Under the pieces are notes generated by a model. That model saw nothing but the letters and a program-made list of their open reading frames with translations, did not search any database and was not told where the DNA came from. 20,960 nucleotides of DNA from CADEED01 sp035995425 (GTDB lineage Bacteria; Pseudomonadota; Gammaproteobacteria; Steroidobacterales; Steroidobacteraceae). The stretch covers positions 1-20,960 of the forward strand of contig DASYKM010000186.1 of assembly GCA_035995425.1 (NCBI GenBank), written 5' to 3'. This document shows positions 12,704-19,925 of this stretch, one piece after another (the first letter of the stretch is position 1; every line of letters begins with the position of its first letter). Made by a program: the position numbers and the translations under genes.

Positions 12704-14824
12704 ATGAATTCATCGTTCACCCGCTCCTCCCGCTGGCTTGCTCCTTCGATGCTGGCCGCCCTTCTCGTGCTCACCGGCTCCGCCCAGGCGCCGGCGAATA
12801 CACTGCCCGCAGGCTCGGTGGTTCCGAGCGAGCGTCACCGCTCGGTGGCGCGCCGCGTCGGCTCCATGCTCGAGGGCATGCACTACAGCGGCAACAAGCT
12901 CGACGACCGGCTGTCCGCCATCGTGTACACGCGATACCTCGAAAGCATCGACAGTCAGCACACCAGCCTGCTCGCCACGGATGTCGCGGAATTCGAGCAA
13001 TACAAATTGCGCTTCGACGACATGATCCGCAGCGGCGATGTCGATCCGGCGTTCGCGATCTTCGCGCGATTCCAGCAGCGCAACCGCGAACGCATCAAGT
13101 TCGCCATCACGCAGCTCGACAAGGAACCGGACTGGACCTTGAACGAGACTTTCGAATTCAACCGCGAAAAATCCCCCTGGGCCGCATCGCCCGCCGAGCT
13201 CGACGAGTTCTGGCGCAAGCGCGTCAAGAACGATGGCCTTTCGTTGCTGCTCACCGGCAAGAGCTGGGATGAAGCGTCCAAGCTCCTCAAGAAGCGTTAC
13301 GAGACCACGCTGAAGCGCATCGACCAGGTGAGCGCCGACGACGTGTTCGAGTCGCTCATGAATTCCTACGCGCGCGCCTACGATCCGCACTCGAGCTATT
13401 TCTCACCGCGCAGCTCCGAGGAATACCGCATCCAGATGAGCCTCAACTACGACGGCATCGGCGCGTCGCTGCAGCTCGTCGATGACTACGTGACGATCAT
13501 GAACGTCATCGAAGGCGGTCCGGCCGCGGTGGCCGGGACCCTGTCGGTCAAGGATCGCATCACCGGTGTCGGTCAGGGCAAGGAAGGCCCGGTGACCGAC
13601 GTGCTCGGCTGGCGCATCGACGACGTAGTGCAGCTGATCCGGGGCCGCGCCGGTACACAAGTGCGGTTGCAGGTGTTGCCCGCCAGCGCCGCTCCCGGCA
13701 CGCCCGAGAAGACTCTCGAATTCACGCGCAACAAGGTCACGCTGGAAGCGCAGGCCGCGCAGAAAGAGCTGCGCACCATCAAGCGCGGCGACAAGGAATA
13801 TCGCGTCGGCATCATCAACGTGCCGGCGTTCTACCAGGACGTCGAAGCGCAGAATTCCGGCGACAAGGAATTCCGCAGCACCACGCGTGACGTGCGCCGC
13901 CTCATCAACGAACTGAAGGCCGAGAAGATCGACGGCCTGGTGCTCGATCTGCGCGGCAACGGCGGCGGCTATCTACCGGAAGCCACCGCGCTGACCGGCC
14001 TGTTCATCGACAAGGGCCCGGTAGTGCAGCTCAAGGTCACGACCGGAGAGCTCGAGGTGCAGGACGATCCCGAATCCGGCGTCGCCTACTCGGGCCCGCT
14101 CGCGGTTCTCGTCGATCGCTTCAGCGCCTCCGCCTCGGAAATCTTCGCGGGCGCGCTCCAGGACTACCATCGCGCCACGATTCTCGGCCAGCGTACCTTC
14201 GGCAAGGGCACGGTACAGAACCTCGTGCCGCTCGACCGCTGGTCGCCGAAGCCGGTCAACGGACAGCTCACGGTCACCATCGGCAAGTTCTACCGCGTCA
14301 CCGGCGAGAGTACGCAGCACCGTGGTGTCGAACCCGACGTCGCGCTGCCTTCGCAGATCGACCTCGAAGAGTTCGGCGAAAGCGCGCTCGAAGGCGCCCT
14401 GCCGTGGGATCGCATTCCCGGAGTGCCGTTCCGCAGTGAAGGCAAGGCGCAGCAGCCGAACATCGCGGTGCTCGCGACCGAGGAAAAGACGCGAGCCGAC
14501 CGCGACCCTGACTACCGATGGCTGGTGGCCGATCTCGCCGCCGCCGACGTCATGCGCAAGCAGACTTCGCTGTCGCTCAACCTGCAGCAGCGCAAGGATG
14601 AGCGGGAACGTCTCGATCGCGAACGGCTGAGCCGTGAGAATGCGCGCCGTGCAGCGCAGAAGCTGCCGCCGCTCAAGAACTCCGAGGAGCTGGCGGATGC
14701 GAAATTCCCGGACACGGTGCTCGATCAGGCCACCGAAGTCATGACCGACATGGTGACCGGCGCACGCCCGACTCATGCAGTGCCGGCGCGCACCGTACGC
14801 AGTGAGACCAAAGCCCCGGGCTGA
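12704..14824 (+). CDS. prc: Tail-specific periplasmic protease Prc (Tsp)
   Basis: S41A serine protease of 706 aa that degrades or trims periplasmic proteins from the C-terminus, including SsrA-tagged proteins and PBP3/MepS in E. coli. The signal peptide is residues 1-29. The N-terminal domain at about 40-235 includes DPHSSYFSPRSSEEY. The PDZ domain is at about 240-330 (IGASLQLVDDYVTI). The S41 core shows LVLDLRGNGGGYLPEA (412-427), catalytic S476 in FSASASEIFAGAL and K501 in FGKGTVQNLVPL, 25 residues apart as in E. coli. A DUF3340-type C-terminal helical region follows. The ATG at 12704 lacks a Shine-Dalgarno; a poor TTGAGC/TAGTGT pair at 12633-12661 might be its promoter. Its stop directly abuts the stop of the convergent coiled-coil gene. 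Confidence 0.96.
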   Translation: MNSSFTRSSRWLAPSMLAALLVLTGSAQAPANTLPAGSVVPSERHRSVARRVGSMLEGMHYSGNKLDDRLSAIVYTRYLESIDSQHTSLLATDVAEFEQYKLRFDDMIRSGDVDPAFAIFARFQQRNRERIKFAITQLDKEPDWTLNETFEFNREKSPWAASPAELDEFWRKRVKNDGLSLLLTGKSWDEASKLLKKRYETTLKRIDQVSADDVFESLMNSYARAYDPHSSYFSPRSSEEYRIQMSLNYDGIGASLQLVDDYVTIMNVIEGGPAAVAGTLSVKDRITGVGQGKEGPVTDVLGWRIDDVVQLIRGRAGTQVRLQVLPASAAPGTPEKTLEFTRNKVTLEAQAAQKELRTIKRGDKEYRVGIINVPAFYQDVEAQNSGDKEFRSTTRDVRRLINELKAEKIDGLVLDLRGNGGGYLPEATALTGLFIDKGPVVQLKVTTGELEVQDDPESGVAYSGPLAVLVDRFSASASEIFAGALQDYHRATILGQRTFGKGTVQNLVPLDRWSPKPVNGQLTVTIGKFYRVTGESTQHRGVEPDVALPSQIDLEEFGESALEGALPWDRIPGVPFRSEGKAQQPNIAVLATEEKTRADRDPDYRWLVADLAAADVMRKQTSLSLNLQQRKDERERLDRERLSRENARRAAQKLPPLKNSEELADAKFPDTVLDQATEVMTDMVTGARPTHAVPARTVRSETKAPG

Positions 14825-15883
14825 TTACCGCAGGAGAACCTTGAAGAGGTCCCAGGTGTCCTCGGCGAGCACGTTGGGCAACCTGGCGGCCGACACGCCC
14901 TGCGAGCCATGCGCCAGCACGTCGCCCTCGGACACCCCGCAGGATTCGGGAATCGGCACGGTTTCGAAATCGCCGAGATAGGTTGCCGTGGAGCGCAGGC
15001 GCTCGGCGCGCTGCGCAACTTCCTGCGTGATGCCGCCGCGCTGCTTGAGCAGATTTCGCGCCTTCACGATGTCGCTCATGACGGAAACACAGGTAGCGAG
15101 GTCACCGTAATATTCGAGCGACTCGCGTTTCGACATGGCAGCGCGCGCCGATGCCACCAGCGAGGTGCGCGCCAGGCGCAGGCACAACACCTCGGCGCAG
15201 GCGATGGCCGCGAGATTGATCGCGCGCTTTGATTCGACCGAAATGCCGGGAAAATCGCCCGCCCCCGCATTCTCGATTTTTTCACACCGCGCTCGCGCAC
15301 CGTGCAATGCGCCCTCGGCGGCGTCCGCCGCCGCCTGCAGTGCCGGCCGCTGCGCAGCCAGCTTCGGTCGTTGCCAACGATGCCACCACTTGTTGAGCTT
15401 GGCGAGCCGTGCATCGAAGCCGGCCAGCTGCTGGCGCGCCGCGACCATCAGCGACTCGGCCTGCCGAAGCTGTTGCTCGGCTGCCTGGCGCTGCTGAAAC
15501 TGTTTTCGATTGCCCTCGAGCGCCCAGGCCTTGCGTTCGCGCTCGTCCTGCTTGGCGGCGAGGTCCTCGACCAGCAGGCCGACGATTTCGCGCCCGTCGC
15601 CCCACAGCGACCGCAGGTGGTAGAAAACCAGGGTAGATAGACCGGTGTCCGCGGATTCGAGTCGCTTCTCGAGCGATTCGAACATTTCCTGCACGCGGCC
15701 GGTGGCCGCTTCCTGCTGTTTGAGGCGATCGCGCAGGCGCTGCATCTCCGCGCCCAGCTCGTCGTGCTGTTTGCGCAGCTCCGCGCGGCTGCGGAACAGC
15801 TCGACGACGCGCCCGTCTTCGGGCGGCGTTTCCGTGGCGCCATTGCCGCCGCCGAGAAAACCAAAAGTCTTCAGCGCTTTCAT
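14825..15883 (-). CDS. Coiled-coil protein of unknown function
   Basis: A 352-aa protein I cannot assign. The N-terminus (FGFLGGGNG) precedes a long predicted coiled coil from about 25 to 175 (RAELRKQHDELGAEMQRLR, then KRLES, KQFQQRQAAEQQLRQAESLM), with a short hydrophobic patch, TLVFYHLRSLWGDGREIVGL. A basic stretch, LNKWWHRWQRPKL, follows. The C-terminal half looks globular and helical (AINLAAIACAEVLCLRLART, SLEYYGDLATCVSVMSDIVK) and ends DTWDLFKVLLR. No signal peptide or clear membrane span is visible. It starts at ATG 15883 with AGGGG 3-4 nt upstream, 31 nt after the DUF1249 gene, so the two are probably co-transcribed. The stop codon is immediately next to the prc stop. Confidence 0.75.
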   Translation of the reverse strand: MKALKTFGFLGGGNGATETPPEDGRVVELFRSRAELRKQHDELGAEMQRLRDRLKQQEAATGRVQEMFESLEKRLESADTGLSTLVFYHLRSLWGDGREIVGLLVEDLAAKQDERERKAWALEGNRKQFQQRQAAEQQLRQAESLMVAARQQLAGFDARLAKLNKWWHRWQRPKLAAQRPALQAAADAAEGALHGARARCEKIENAGAGDFPGISVESKRAINLAAIACAEVLCLRLARTSLVASARAAMSKRESLEYYGDLATCVSVMSDIVKARNLLKQRGGITQEVAQRAERLRSTATYLGDFETVPIPESCGVSEGDVLAHGSQGVSAARLPNVLAEDTWDLFKVLLR

Positions 15884-15914
15884 AGACCCCTGCGCGGCGC
15901 GGGGTCGGCGTCAG

Positions 15915-16367
15915 TTAGGCGCGAAACCCGTGGCCACGATCGATGCAGTATTCCAGCCACTTATTTAACATCGTATTCCGCGCCCAACGCTGATCCAGTT
16001 CACGCTCCGCCACGCCCCGCAGGCGGCGCAATGCCTCGTGCTCGTGCTGCGATGCCCATTCCTGGGCTTCCACGAGTCTGGCGTCGTGATACACGCGCAC
16101 GCGCATGTCGGGATAGGTTGTCAGGCCGTCGATGTCCTGGAAAAGATAGGTGAGATCGAAGCTCGTGGTGTACGGGGAGCGTTCACCCACGGTGAGACGC
16201 AAATCACAGTCTTCCGGCACGCGCGACACGCGCACGTCGGCCAGCGTCTTCAAATCACCGGCCAGCTGCGCGAGGCGCAGGTAGTTGCTCTCGTACAGCG
16301 ACATGAGGGCGACGAAACTGCGCGGGCGCGAGCGCCAGGAAACGATGGATAACACGTCACTTAACAT
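15915..16367 (-). CDS. yqiB: DUF1249 family protein (YqiB-like)
   Basis: A 150-aa cytoplasmic protein of the DUF1249/YqiB family, whose biochemical role is not known. Family marks are YESNYLRLAQL near the N-terminus, then DLRLTVGERSPYTTSFDLTYLF, the strongly conserved PDMRVRVYHDARLVEAQEW, and the C-terminal NKWLEYCIDRGH. I chose ATG 16367 because the 20-odd residues before YESNY match the spacing in other family members, and a good promoter ends 8 nt upstream. ATG 16403 lies on the -35, and ATG 16304 would cut the conserved helix. E. coli yqiB sits near cpdA/parE; here it is followed 31 nt later by a coiled-coil gene instead. The message appears almost leaderless. Confidence 0.88.
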   Translation of the reverse strand: MLSDVLSIVSWRSRPRSFVALMSLYESNYLRLAQLAGDLKTLADVRVSRVPEDCDLRLTVGERSPYTTSFDLTYLFQDIDGLTTYPDMRVRVYHDARLVEAQEWASQHEHEALRRLRGVAERELDQRWARNTMLNKWLEYCIDRGHGFRA

Positions 16368-16375
16368 TGAGTCCG

Positions 16376-16403
16376 AATATAGCGGACCATCGCGATCATT
16401 CAA
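16376..16403 (-). promoter_or_regulatory. Sigma-70 promoter of the DUF1249/coiled-coil unit
   Basis: TTGAAT (-35, 16398-16403) and TATATT (-10, 16376-16381) with a 16-bp spacer, the best sigma-70 match I find in the window. The start site should be near 16369, only about 2 nt before the ATG at 16367. Confidence 0.6.
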
Positions 16404-16435
16404 GACGCAATTCTCAAGCCAAGTGAACGTGACGC

Positions 16436-16459
16436 GCGTCGCGCGACGCTATTTTTTTT
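16436..16459 (+). terminator. Hairpin plus T8, oriented on the plus strand
   Basis: GCGTC-GCGC-GACGC (16436-16449, a perfect 14-bp palindrome) is followed by TA and eight T. That is an intrinsic-terminator shape on the plus strand. The T run is also the Lys codons and stop of the XRE gene on the minus strand, whose own transcript would meet the hairpin without a U-tract. It may stop antisense transcription into the XRE operon, or be partly accidental. Confidence 0.4.
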
Positions 16460-16667
16460 CTTCGTAGCGAAAAACGTCATCGAGATCGCGACCGAGCGAG
16501 CGAGCGAGCTTGAACGCGAGCTCGAGCGACGGTGAATATTTCCCCGCTTCGAGCGCTATGATGGTCTGACGTGTGACGCCGCAGAGTCGCGCAAGTTCCG
16601 CCTGCGTCATGTCGACGCGTTCGACGCGCCAGCGCCGGATCTGGTTGGTGATCACCGAGGCGTTCAA
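16449..16667 (-). CDS. XRE-family helix-turn-helix regulator
   Basis: A compact 72-aa DNA-binding protein of the Cro/C1 (HTH_3) type, close to the small YozG-like regulators. The helix-turn-helix is MTQAELARLCGVTRQTIIAL (20-39), followed by EAGKYSPSLELAFKLARSLG and the family ending DLDDVFRYEEKK. It has no separate effector domain. The start is TTG 16667, with GGAG 5 nt upstream; it overlaps the stop of the preceding membrane-protein gene as TTGA, so the two are translationally coupled. GTG at 16655 is an alternative. It most likely autoregulates the operon through the two palindromes at 17319-17379. The end is next to a hairpin with a T/A run. Confidence 0.93.
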   Translation of the reverse strand: MNASVITNQIRRWRVERVDMTQAELARLCGVTRQTIIALEAGKYSPSLELAFKLARSLGRDLDDVFRYEEKK

Positions 16668-17308
16668 TCACGCTCCCGCACGTAAGACACGACCAGGTAG
16701 GCGTATTCGCTCAACGCCTTCACGATCAGCATGCCGATGAGGACTTGCGCGGCGATCAGCGGCGCCAGCCACCACGTGAGCCGCTGCGCCGGCAAGGCGA
16801 TCAGCAGGCCAATGCAGCCAATCGCGAGCAGCGTGAACGTCAGGTCACTCGCACGATCCGCCGCACGCTGAATCCTCCGGTCGCGTTCGTCGAAATCCAC
16901 CGTATTCGCCGGATCAGCGCCGATGGTTTTCGAAACCACCACCCACGAAATGAGCAGACAGAAGATATTGAAGGTGAAGTGCCGCGTCGGCATCTCGCCG
17001 ATAGTCTGCGGTGCGTCCTGCTGGCCAAGAGCCCACATGAAGCGCGAGAAATTCAGAAAGATCAGCAGGACGAAAAGCAGCCCGGCCCAGGCGCGTCGTT
17101 CGGCGATTGGCCACTCCGAGGAAAATACCCGGTCGGGGTGTTTCGCCAGCAGCCATGCCCCTGCCCACAGCGCAAAACCGAACAGCGCCGTTCCGGCGGA
17201 TCCGACTTCCAGACCCCACCAGAGCCCCGCTGGACCGAACAACGAGGCTGTGGCGCCAAAGAGTGCCAACGCCAACAGAGCCCAAGCCAACCGCGATACA
17301 GACGCCAT
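16664..17308 (-). CDS. Multi-TM membrane protein coupled to XRE regulator
   Basis: A 214-aa integral membrane protein with about six hydrophobic segments: ALLALALFGATASLFGPAGL, TALFGFALWAGAWLL, AWAGLLFVLLIFLNF, FNIFCLLISWVVVS, TFTLLAIGCIGLLIAL and LAPLIAAQVLIGMLIV. A cytoplasmic-looking loop before segment five reads DFDERDRRIQRAADRASDL, reminiscent of DUF2178-type membrane proteins that travel with small XRE regulators. Its function is unknown. It starts at ATG 17308 with GGAG about 9 nt upstream. The stop overlaps the TTG start of the XRE gene. The 79-bp upstream gap carries two matched palindromes that would cover its promoter, so expression is probably tightly controlled by the partner regulator. 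Confidence 0.82.
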   Translation of the reverse strand: MASVSRLAWALLALALFGATASLFGPAGLWWGLEVGSAGTALFGFALWAGAWLLAKHPDRVFSSEWPIAERRAWAGLLFVLLIFLNFSRFMWALGQQDAPQTIGEMPTRHFTFNIFCLLISWVVVSKTIGADPANTVDFDERDRRIQRAADRASDLTFTLLAIGCIGLLIALPAQRLTWWLAPLIAAQVLIGMLIVKALSEYAYLVVSYVRERD

Positions 17309-17318
17309 AAGAAGTGTC

Positions 17319-17350
17319 TCCGGAATGTAAGGTTTAGGTTACATTCCGGA
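17319..17350. promoter_or_regulatory. Operator 1: perfect 12-bp inverted repeat
   Basis: TCCGGAATGTAA (17319-17330) and TTACATTCCGGA (17339-17350) are perfect inverted arms around GGTTTAGG. The core is ATGTAA-N8-TTACAT. It lies 11 bp upstream of the membrane-protein start and would overlap the -10 and start site of its promoter. It is most likely a binding site for the XRE regulator encoded in the same operon. Confidence 0.72.
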
Positions 17351-17357
17351 GCGGGCA

Positions 17358-17379
17358 GATGTAAAGTATTTTTTACATC
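17358..17379. promoter_or_regulatory. Operator 2: inverted repeat with the same core
   Basis: GATGTAAA (17358-17365) and TTTACATC (17372-17379) are perfect 8-bp arms. The core is again ATGTAA-N8-TTACAT, with its centre 34 bp from that of operator 1, about three helical turns. A TTTACA within it could be the -35 on the minus strand, 18 bp from TAACCT. Identical cores and spacing in both sites argue for a single dimeric regulator binding twice. Confidence 0.7.
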
Positions 17380-17387
17380 GGCCCCCG

Positions 17388-18356
17388 TCATGGAAGCCGT
17401 TCGCCGCGCAGGAAGGGGCACAGGTCGAGATCGATGTTGCCACCCGAGATCACGAGGCCGACCCGCTCGCCTGGCCGGCAGGTCTTTCCAGCGATGAGCG
17501 CCGCGACGGGCACTGCAGACGACGGCTCGATCAGCAGTTTGAAGTCCGCGAGCACGATGCGCATCGCCGCGACGATCTCCGCTTCGCTCACCGTCACCAC
17601 GTCGTCGACCAGGCGGCGCAACAGCTCGAAGTTGCGCACGCCGATCGAGCCCCGCAATCCGTCCGCGATCGTCTTCGGCGCGACGACCGAGCGGCGTTCT
17701 CCACTTCGGAACGATTGATATGCGTCATCGGCTTGCTCCGGTTCCGCGGCCACGACACGGATTGCCGGCGCGGTCGCCTTCGCCGCCAGGGCCGTTCCAC
17801 CGATGAGGCCGCCGCCACCGATCGGCGTGCTGATGACATCGAGCGCCGGGATTTCCGCCAGCAATTCGAGCGCGGCGGTCCCCTGCCCAGCGATGATTCG
17901 CTCGTCATCGAATGGATGCACGAGCTCGCCGTGTTCCACCGCGAGGATCTCCGCGAGTCGTTTTTCGCGCGCCGGCAATCCCGGATCGCACAGCTCGACG
18001 CGTGCGCCGGCAGCTTCGATGGCGGCAATTTTTGAGCGCGCCGAATCCCGTGGAATGACGACGATGGCTCGCATGCCACGCGCACGCGCCGCCAATGCGA
18101 GCGCATTGCCGTGATTTCCCGATGAATGTGTGACCACCAATGGCGTGCGCGCCGGATCGAGCTGCAGCAGCACGTTCATGGCGCCGCGAAATTTGAAGGC
18201 TCCTCCGGTCTGCAGGTTTTCGCACTTGAAAAACACCTGCGCTCCGACGCGCGCATCGAAGGCTGCGGAACGCATGACCGGTGTGCGCACCACGAATGGT
18301 GCAAGGCGCGCGGCCGCCGCGACCACGTCCGCGAACTCAGGCAATTTCAGGTTCAC
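17388..18356 (-). CDS. PLP-dependent threonine/serine dehydratase family protein
   Basis: Fold-type II PLP enzyme of 322 aa, in the catabolic threonine dehydratase/serine racemase branch. It should deaminate threonine or serine to a 2-oxo acid plus ammonia, or racemise serine. The PLP lysine is K55 in GGAFKFRGA. Other PLP contacts are SSGNHGNA (78-85), the phosphate loop GGGGLIGG (180-187) and ISGGNID (303-309). The regulatory ACT-like domain of biosynthetic IlvA is absent, and 322 aa fits the short catabolic type. It starts with GTG 18356, which overlaps the orn stop as GTGA, so it is translationally coupled to orn. This pairing of an RNase with an amino-acid enzyme is unusual and may simply reflect gene packing. 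Confidence 0.92.
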   Translation of the reverse strand: MNLKLPEFADVVAAAARLAPFVVRTPVMRSAAFDARVGAQVFFKCENLQTGGAFKFRGAMNVLLQLDPARTPLVVTHSSGNHGNALALAARARGMRAIVVIPRDSARSKIAAIEAAGARVELCDPGLPAREKRLAEILAVEHGELVHPFDDERIIAGQGTAALELLAEIPALDVISTPIGGGGLIGGTALAAKATAPAIRVVAAEPEQADDAYQSFRSGERRSVVAPKTIADGLRGSIGVRNFELLRRLVDDVVTVSEAEIVAAMRIVLADFKLLIEPSSAVPVAALIAGKTCRPGERVGLVISGGNIDLDLCPFLRGERLP

Positions 18357-18910
18357 AGCTTGCCGTATTCCGGCGCGAGAAAATGCTCGCGGTAATACGC
18401 GAGCTCACGGATGGATTCCTGGATGTCGGCGAGCGCCATGTGTTCGCCGCGCTTGGAGAAACCCGAAATCAGTCCTGGCGCCCAGCGGCGCGCGAGCTCC
18501 TTCAAAGTGCTCACGTCGAGATTGCGGTAGTGAAAGAACTTCTCGAGCGTGGGCATGTGGCGCGCGAGAAAGCGGCGGTCCTGGCAGATGCTGTTGCCGC
18601 ACATGGGTGAGGAGCCAGGCTCGACCAGCAAGGTCAGCGACTCGAGGGTGCGCTTCTCCGCGCTCGCCATCGTGTAACCGCTGGTGCGCACCCGCTCGAT
18701 GAGACCAGAGGCGCCGTGCGTGCGCTTGTTCCATTCGTCCATGGCGTCCATGACTTCGGCCGGCTGGTGAATGGCGATCACCGGCCCTTCAGCGACAACG
18801 TTGAGGTCGAGGTCGGTGACGATGGTGGCCATCTCGATGATCACGTCGGTGTCGGGCTTGAGGCCCGTCATCTCGAGATCTATCCAGACGAGATAGTCGC
18901 TGCTCGGCAT
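18353..18910 (-). CDS. orn: Oligoribonuclease Orn
   Basis: DEDDh 3'-5' exoribonuclease that degrades 2-5-nt RNAs to mononucleotides and finishes breakdown of pGpG from cyclic-di-GMP. It is 185 aa against 181 in E. coli. Catalytic residues are visible: D11 and E13 in VWIDLEMTGL, D111 in GNSICQDRRFL, and H157 and D162 in RGEHMALADIQESI; YRNLDVSTLKELARRW is also typical. The start is ATG 18910; the same frame stays open far upstream, but that part is antisense to rsgA and is not Orn-like. It is divergent from rsgA with only 24 bp between them, a conserved pairing in gammaproteobacteria. TAGTAT, 13 nt upstream, could be its -10. It is followed by the coupled dehydratase gene. Confidence 0.96.
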   Translation of the reverse strand: MPSSDYLVWIDLEMTGLKPDTDVIIEMATIVTDLDLNVVAEGPVIAIHQPAEVMDAMDEWNKRTHGASGLIERVRTSGYTMASAEKRTLESLTLLVEPGSSPMCGNSICQDRRFLARHMPTLEKFFHYRNLDVSTLKELARRWAPGLISGFSKRGEHMALADIQESIRELAYYREHFLAPEYGKL

Positions 18911-18922
18911 ATGGATTGACGC

Positions 18923-18929
18923 GATACTA
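18923..18929. promoter_or_regulatory. Overlapping -10 candidates for orn and rsgA
   Basis: The bases GATACTA give GATACT on the plus strand, 6 nt before the rsgA ATG, and TAGTAT on the minus strand, 13 nt before the orn ATG. With a 24-bp gap the promoters must overlap or extend into the opposite gene. No clear -35 is seen. This is tentative. Confidence 0.35.
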
Positions 18930-18934
18930 CACGA

Positions 18935-19873
18935 ATGACAGCCGTTTCCACCGCAGACGCATTCGAGGCCGAGGTCATCGCCGCCTTTGGACGTCATCTG
19001 CTGGTGCGCAGCGGCACTCAGGAATTGCGTGCGCGGCCGGCTGGACGCCGCCTGAGCATCGTGTGCGGCGATCGTGTGCGCTGCGAAGTCGGCCGCACGC
19101 ATGACGAAGTGATGATCGTCGAGGTATTGCCACGACGGACGCTGCTGGCGCGCGCCAACCTGCGCGGTGAGAGCGAACCCGTGGTCGCGAACATCACGCG
19201 GCTCGTGGTGGTGGTGGCACCGGTTCCGGAGCCGGACTTCTTCATCGTCGATCGCTATCTGTGCGCGGCCACCGCCGCCGGCATCGCCGGCGCGGTCGCG
19301 GTCAACAAGTCCGATCTCGAGCCTAACAATCTCGCGCGCGCCGAAATCGACGCGTTCATTGCCGCGGGCTATGCGCACGTCTCTTGCTCCGCCACGCTCG
19401 GCCATGGACTCGTCGAGCTGCGCGCGCTGCTGGCGGGTGCGGTGAGCGTGCTGGTCGGACAATCCGGCGTGGGCAAGTCGTCGCTGGTGAATGCACTGCT
19501 GCCGCAGATGCGAATCCAGATCGAGACGGACAGCCTCATGCGCGAGGAAGAAGGCCGGCACACAACCACGGCGTCGCGATCGTACCCGCTCGACTCGGGC
19601 GGAACGCTCATCGATTCGCCGGGCGTACGCGATTTCGCGCCGGCCATCGAACAGCTCGACGCGCAGACGCTGGGCTTTCCGGAAGTGGATCGTCTCGCCG
19701 CCGGTTGCCGCTTCCAGGACTGCAAGCACATGCAGGAGCCCGCATGCGCGGTCATGGCTGCGGTCGAACGTGGTGAACTCGCCGCGCGCCGATACGAAAG
19801 CTATCGAAGGCTGCGGCGACGCTACGCGGATCTGGTCGAAGCCCGCGGTCCGGCGAAGCGTGGCCGCCGCTAG
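18935..19873 (+). CDS. rsgA: Ribosome small-subunit-dependent GTPase RsgA (YjeQ)
   Basis: Circularly permuted GTPase that checks late 30S subunit maturation. An N-terminal OB-fold (about 1-75) leads to the G domain with permuted motif order: G4 NKSD (124-127), then G1/P-loop GQSGVGKSS (175-183), then G3 DSPG (227-230). The switch region contains GRHTTTASRSYPL. The C-terminal zinc site is C258-x4-C263-x-H265-x5-C271. It is 312 aa, somewhat shorter than the 350-aa E. coli enzyme but with every motif present. The ATG at 18935 has no Shine-Dalgarno and a -10-like GATACT 6 nt upstream, which suggests a leaderless message. It is divergent from orn. Downstream is the GH3 gene after a 121-bp regulatory gap. 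Confidence 0.96.
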   Translation: MTAVSTADAFEAEVIAAFGRHLLVRSGTQELRARPAGRRLSIVCGDRVRCEVGRTHDEVMIVEVLPRRTLLARANLRGESEPVVANITRLVVVVAPVPEPDFFIVDRYLCAATAAGIAGAVAVNKSDLEPNNLARAEIDAFIAAGYAHVSCSATLGHGLVELRALLAGAVSVLVGQSGVGKSSLVNALLPQMRIQIETDSLMREEEGRHTTTASRSYPLDSGGTLIDSPGVRDFAPAIEQLDAQTLGFPEVDRLAAGCRFQDCKHMQEPACAVMAAVERGELAARRYESYRRLRRRYADLVEARGPAKRGRR

Positions 19874-19902
19874 TTACGACGTTCCTTGCGACTTTGGGCT
19901 CT

Positions 19903-19916
19903 GTTCCGAACGGAAC
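19903..19916. promoter_or_regulatory. Palindrome upstream of the GH3 gene
   Basis: GTTCCG-AA-CGGAAC, perfect 6-bp arms around two bases. It lies where the -35 of the candidate GH3 promoter would be, 10-15 bp ahead of the LacI-type site. The loop is too short for a terminator hairpin of rsgA, so a protein-binding site is more likely. The regulator is unknown. Confidence 0.4.
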
Positions 19917-19925
19917 GCCCTCGTG

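Noticed and set aside
18911..19729. Long N-terminal extension of the orn frame
   Set aside because: It is antisense to rsgA and unlike Orn; the ATG at 18910 gives the normal 185-aa length.
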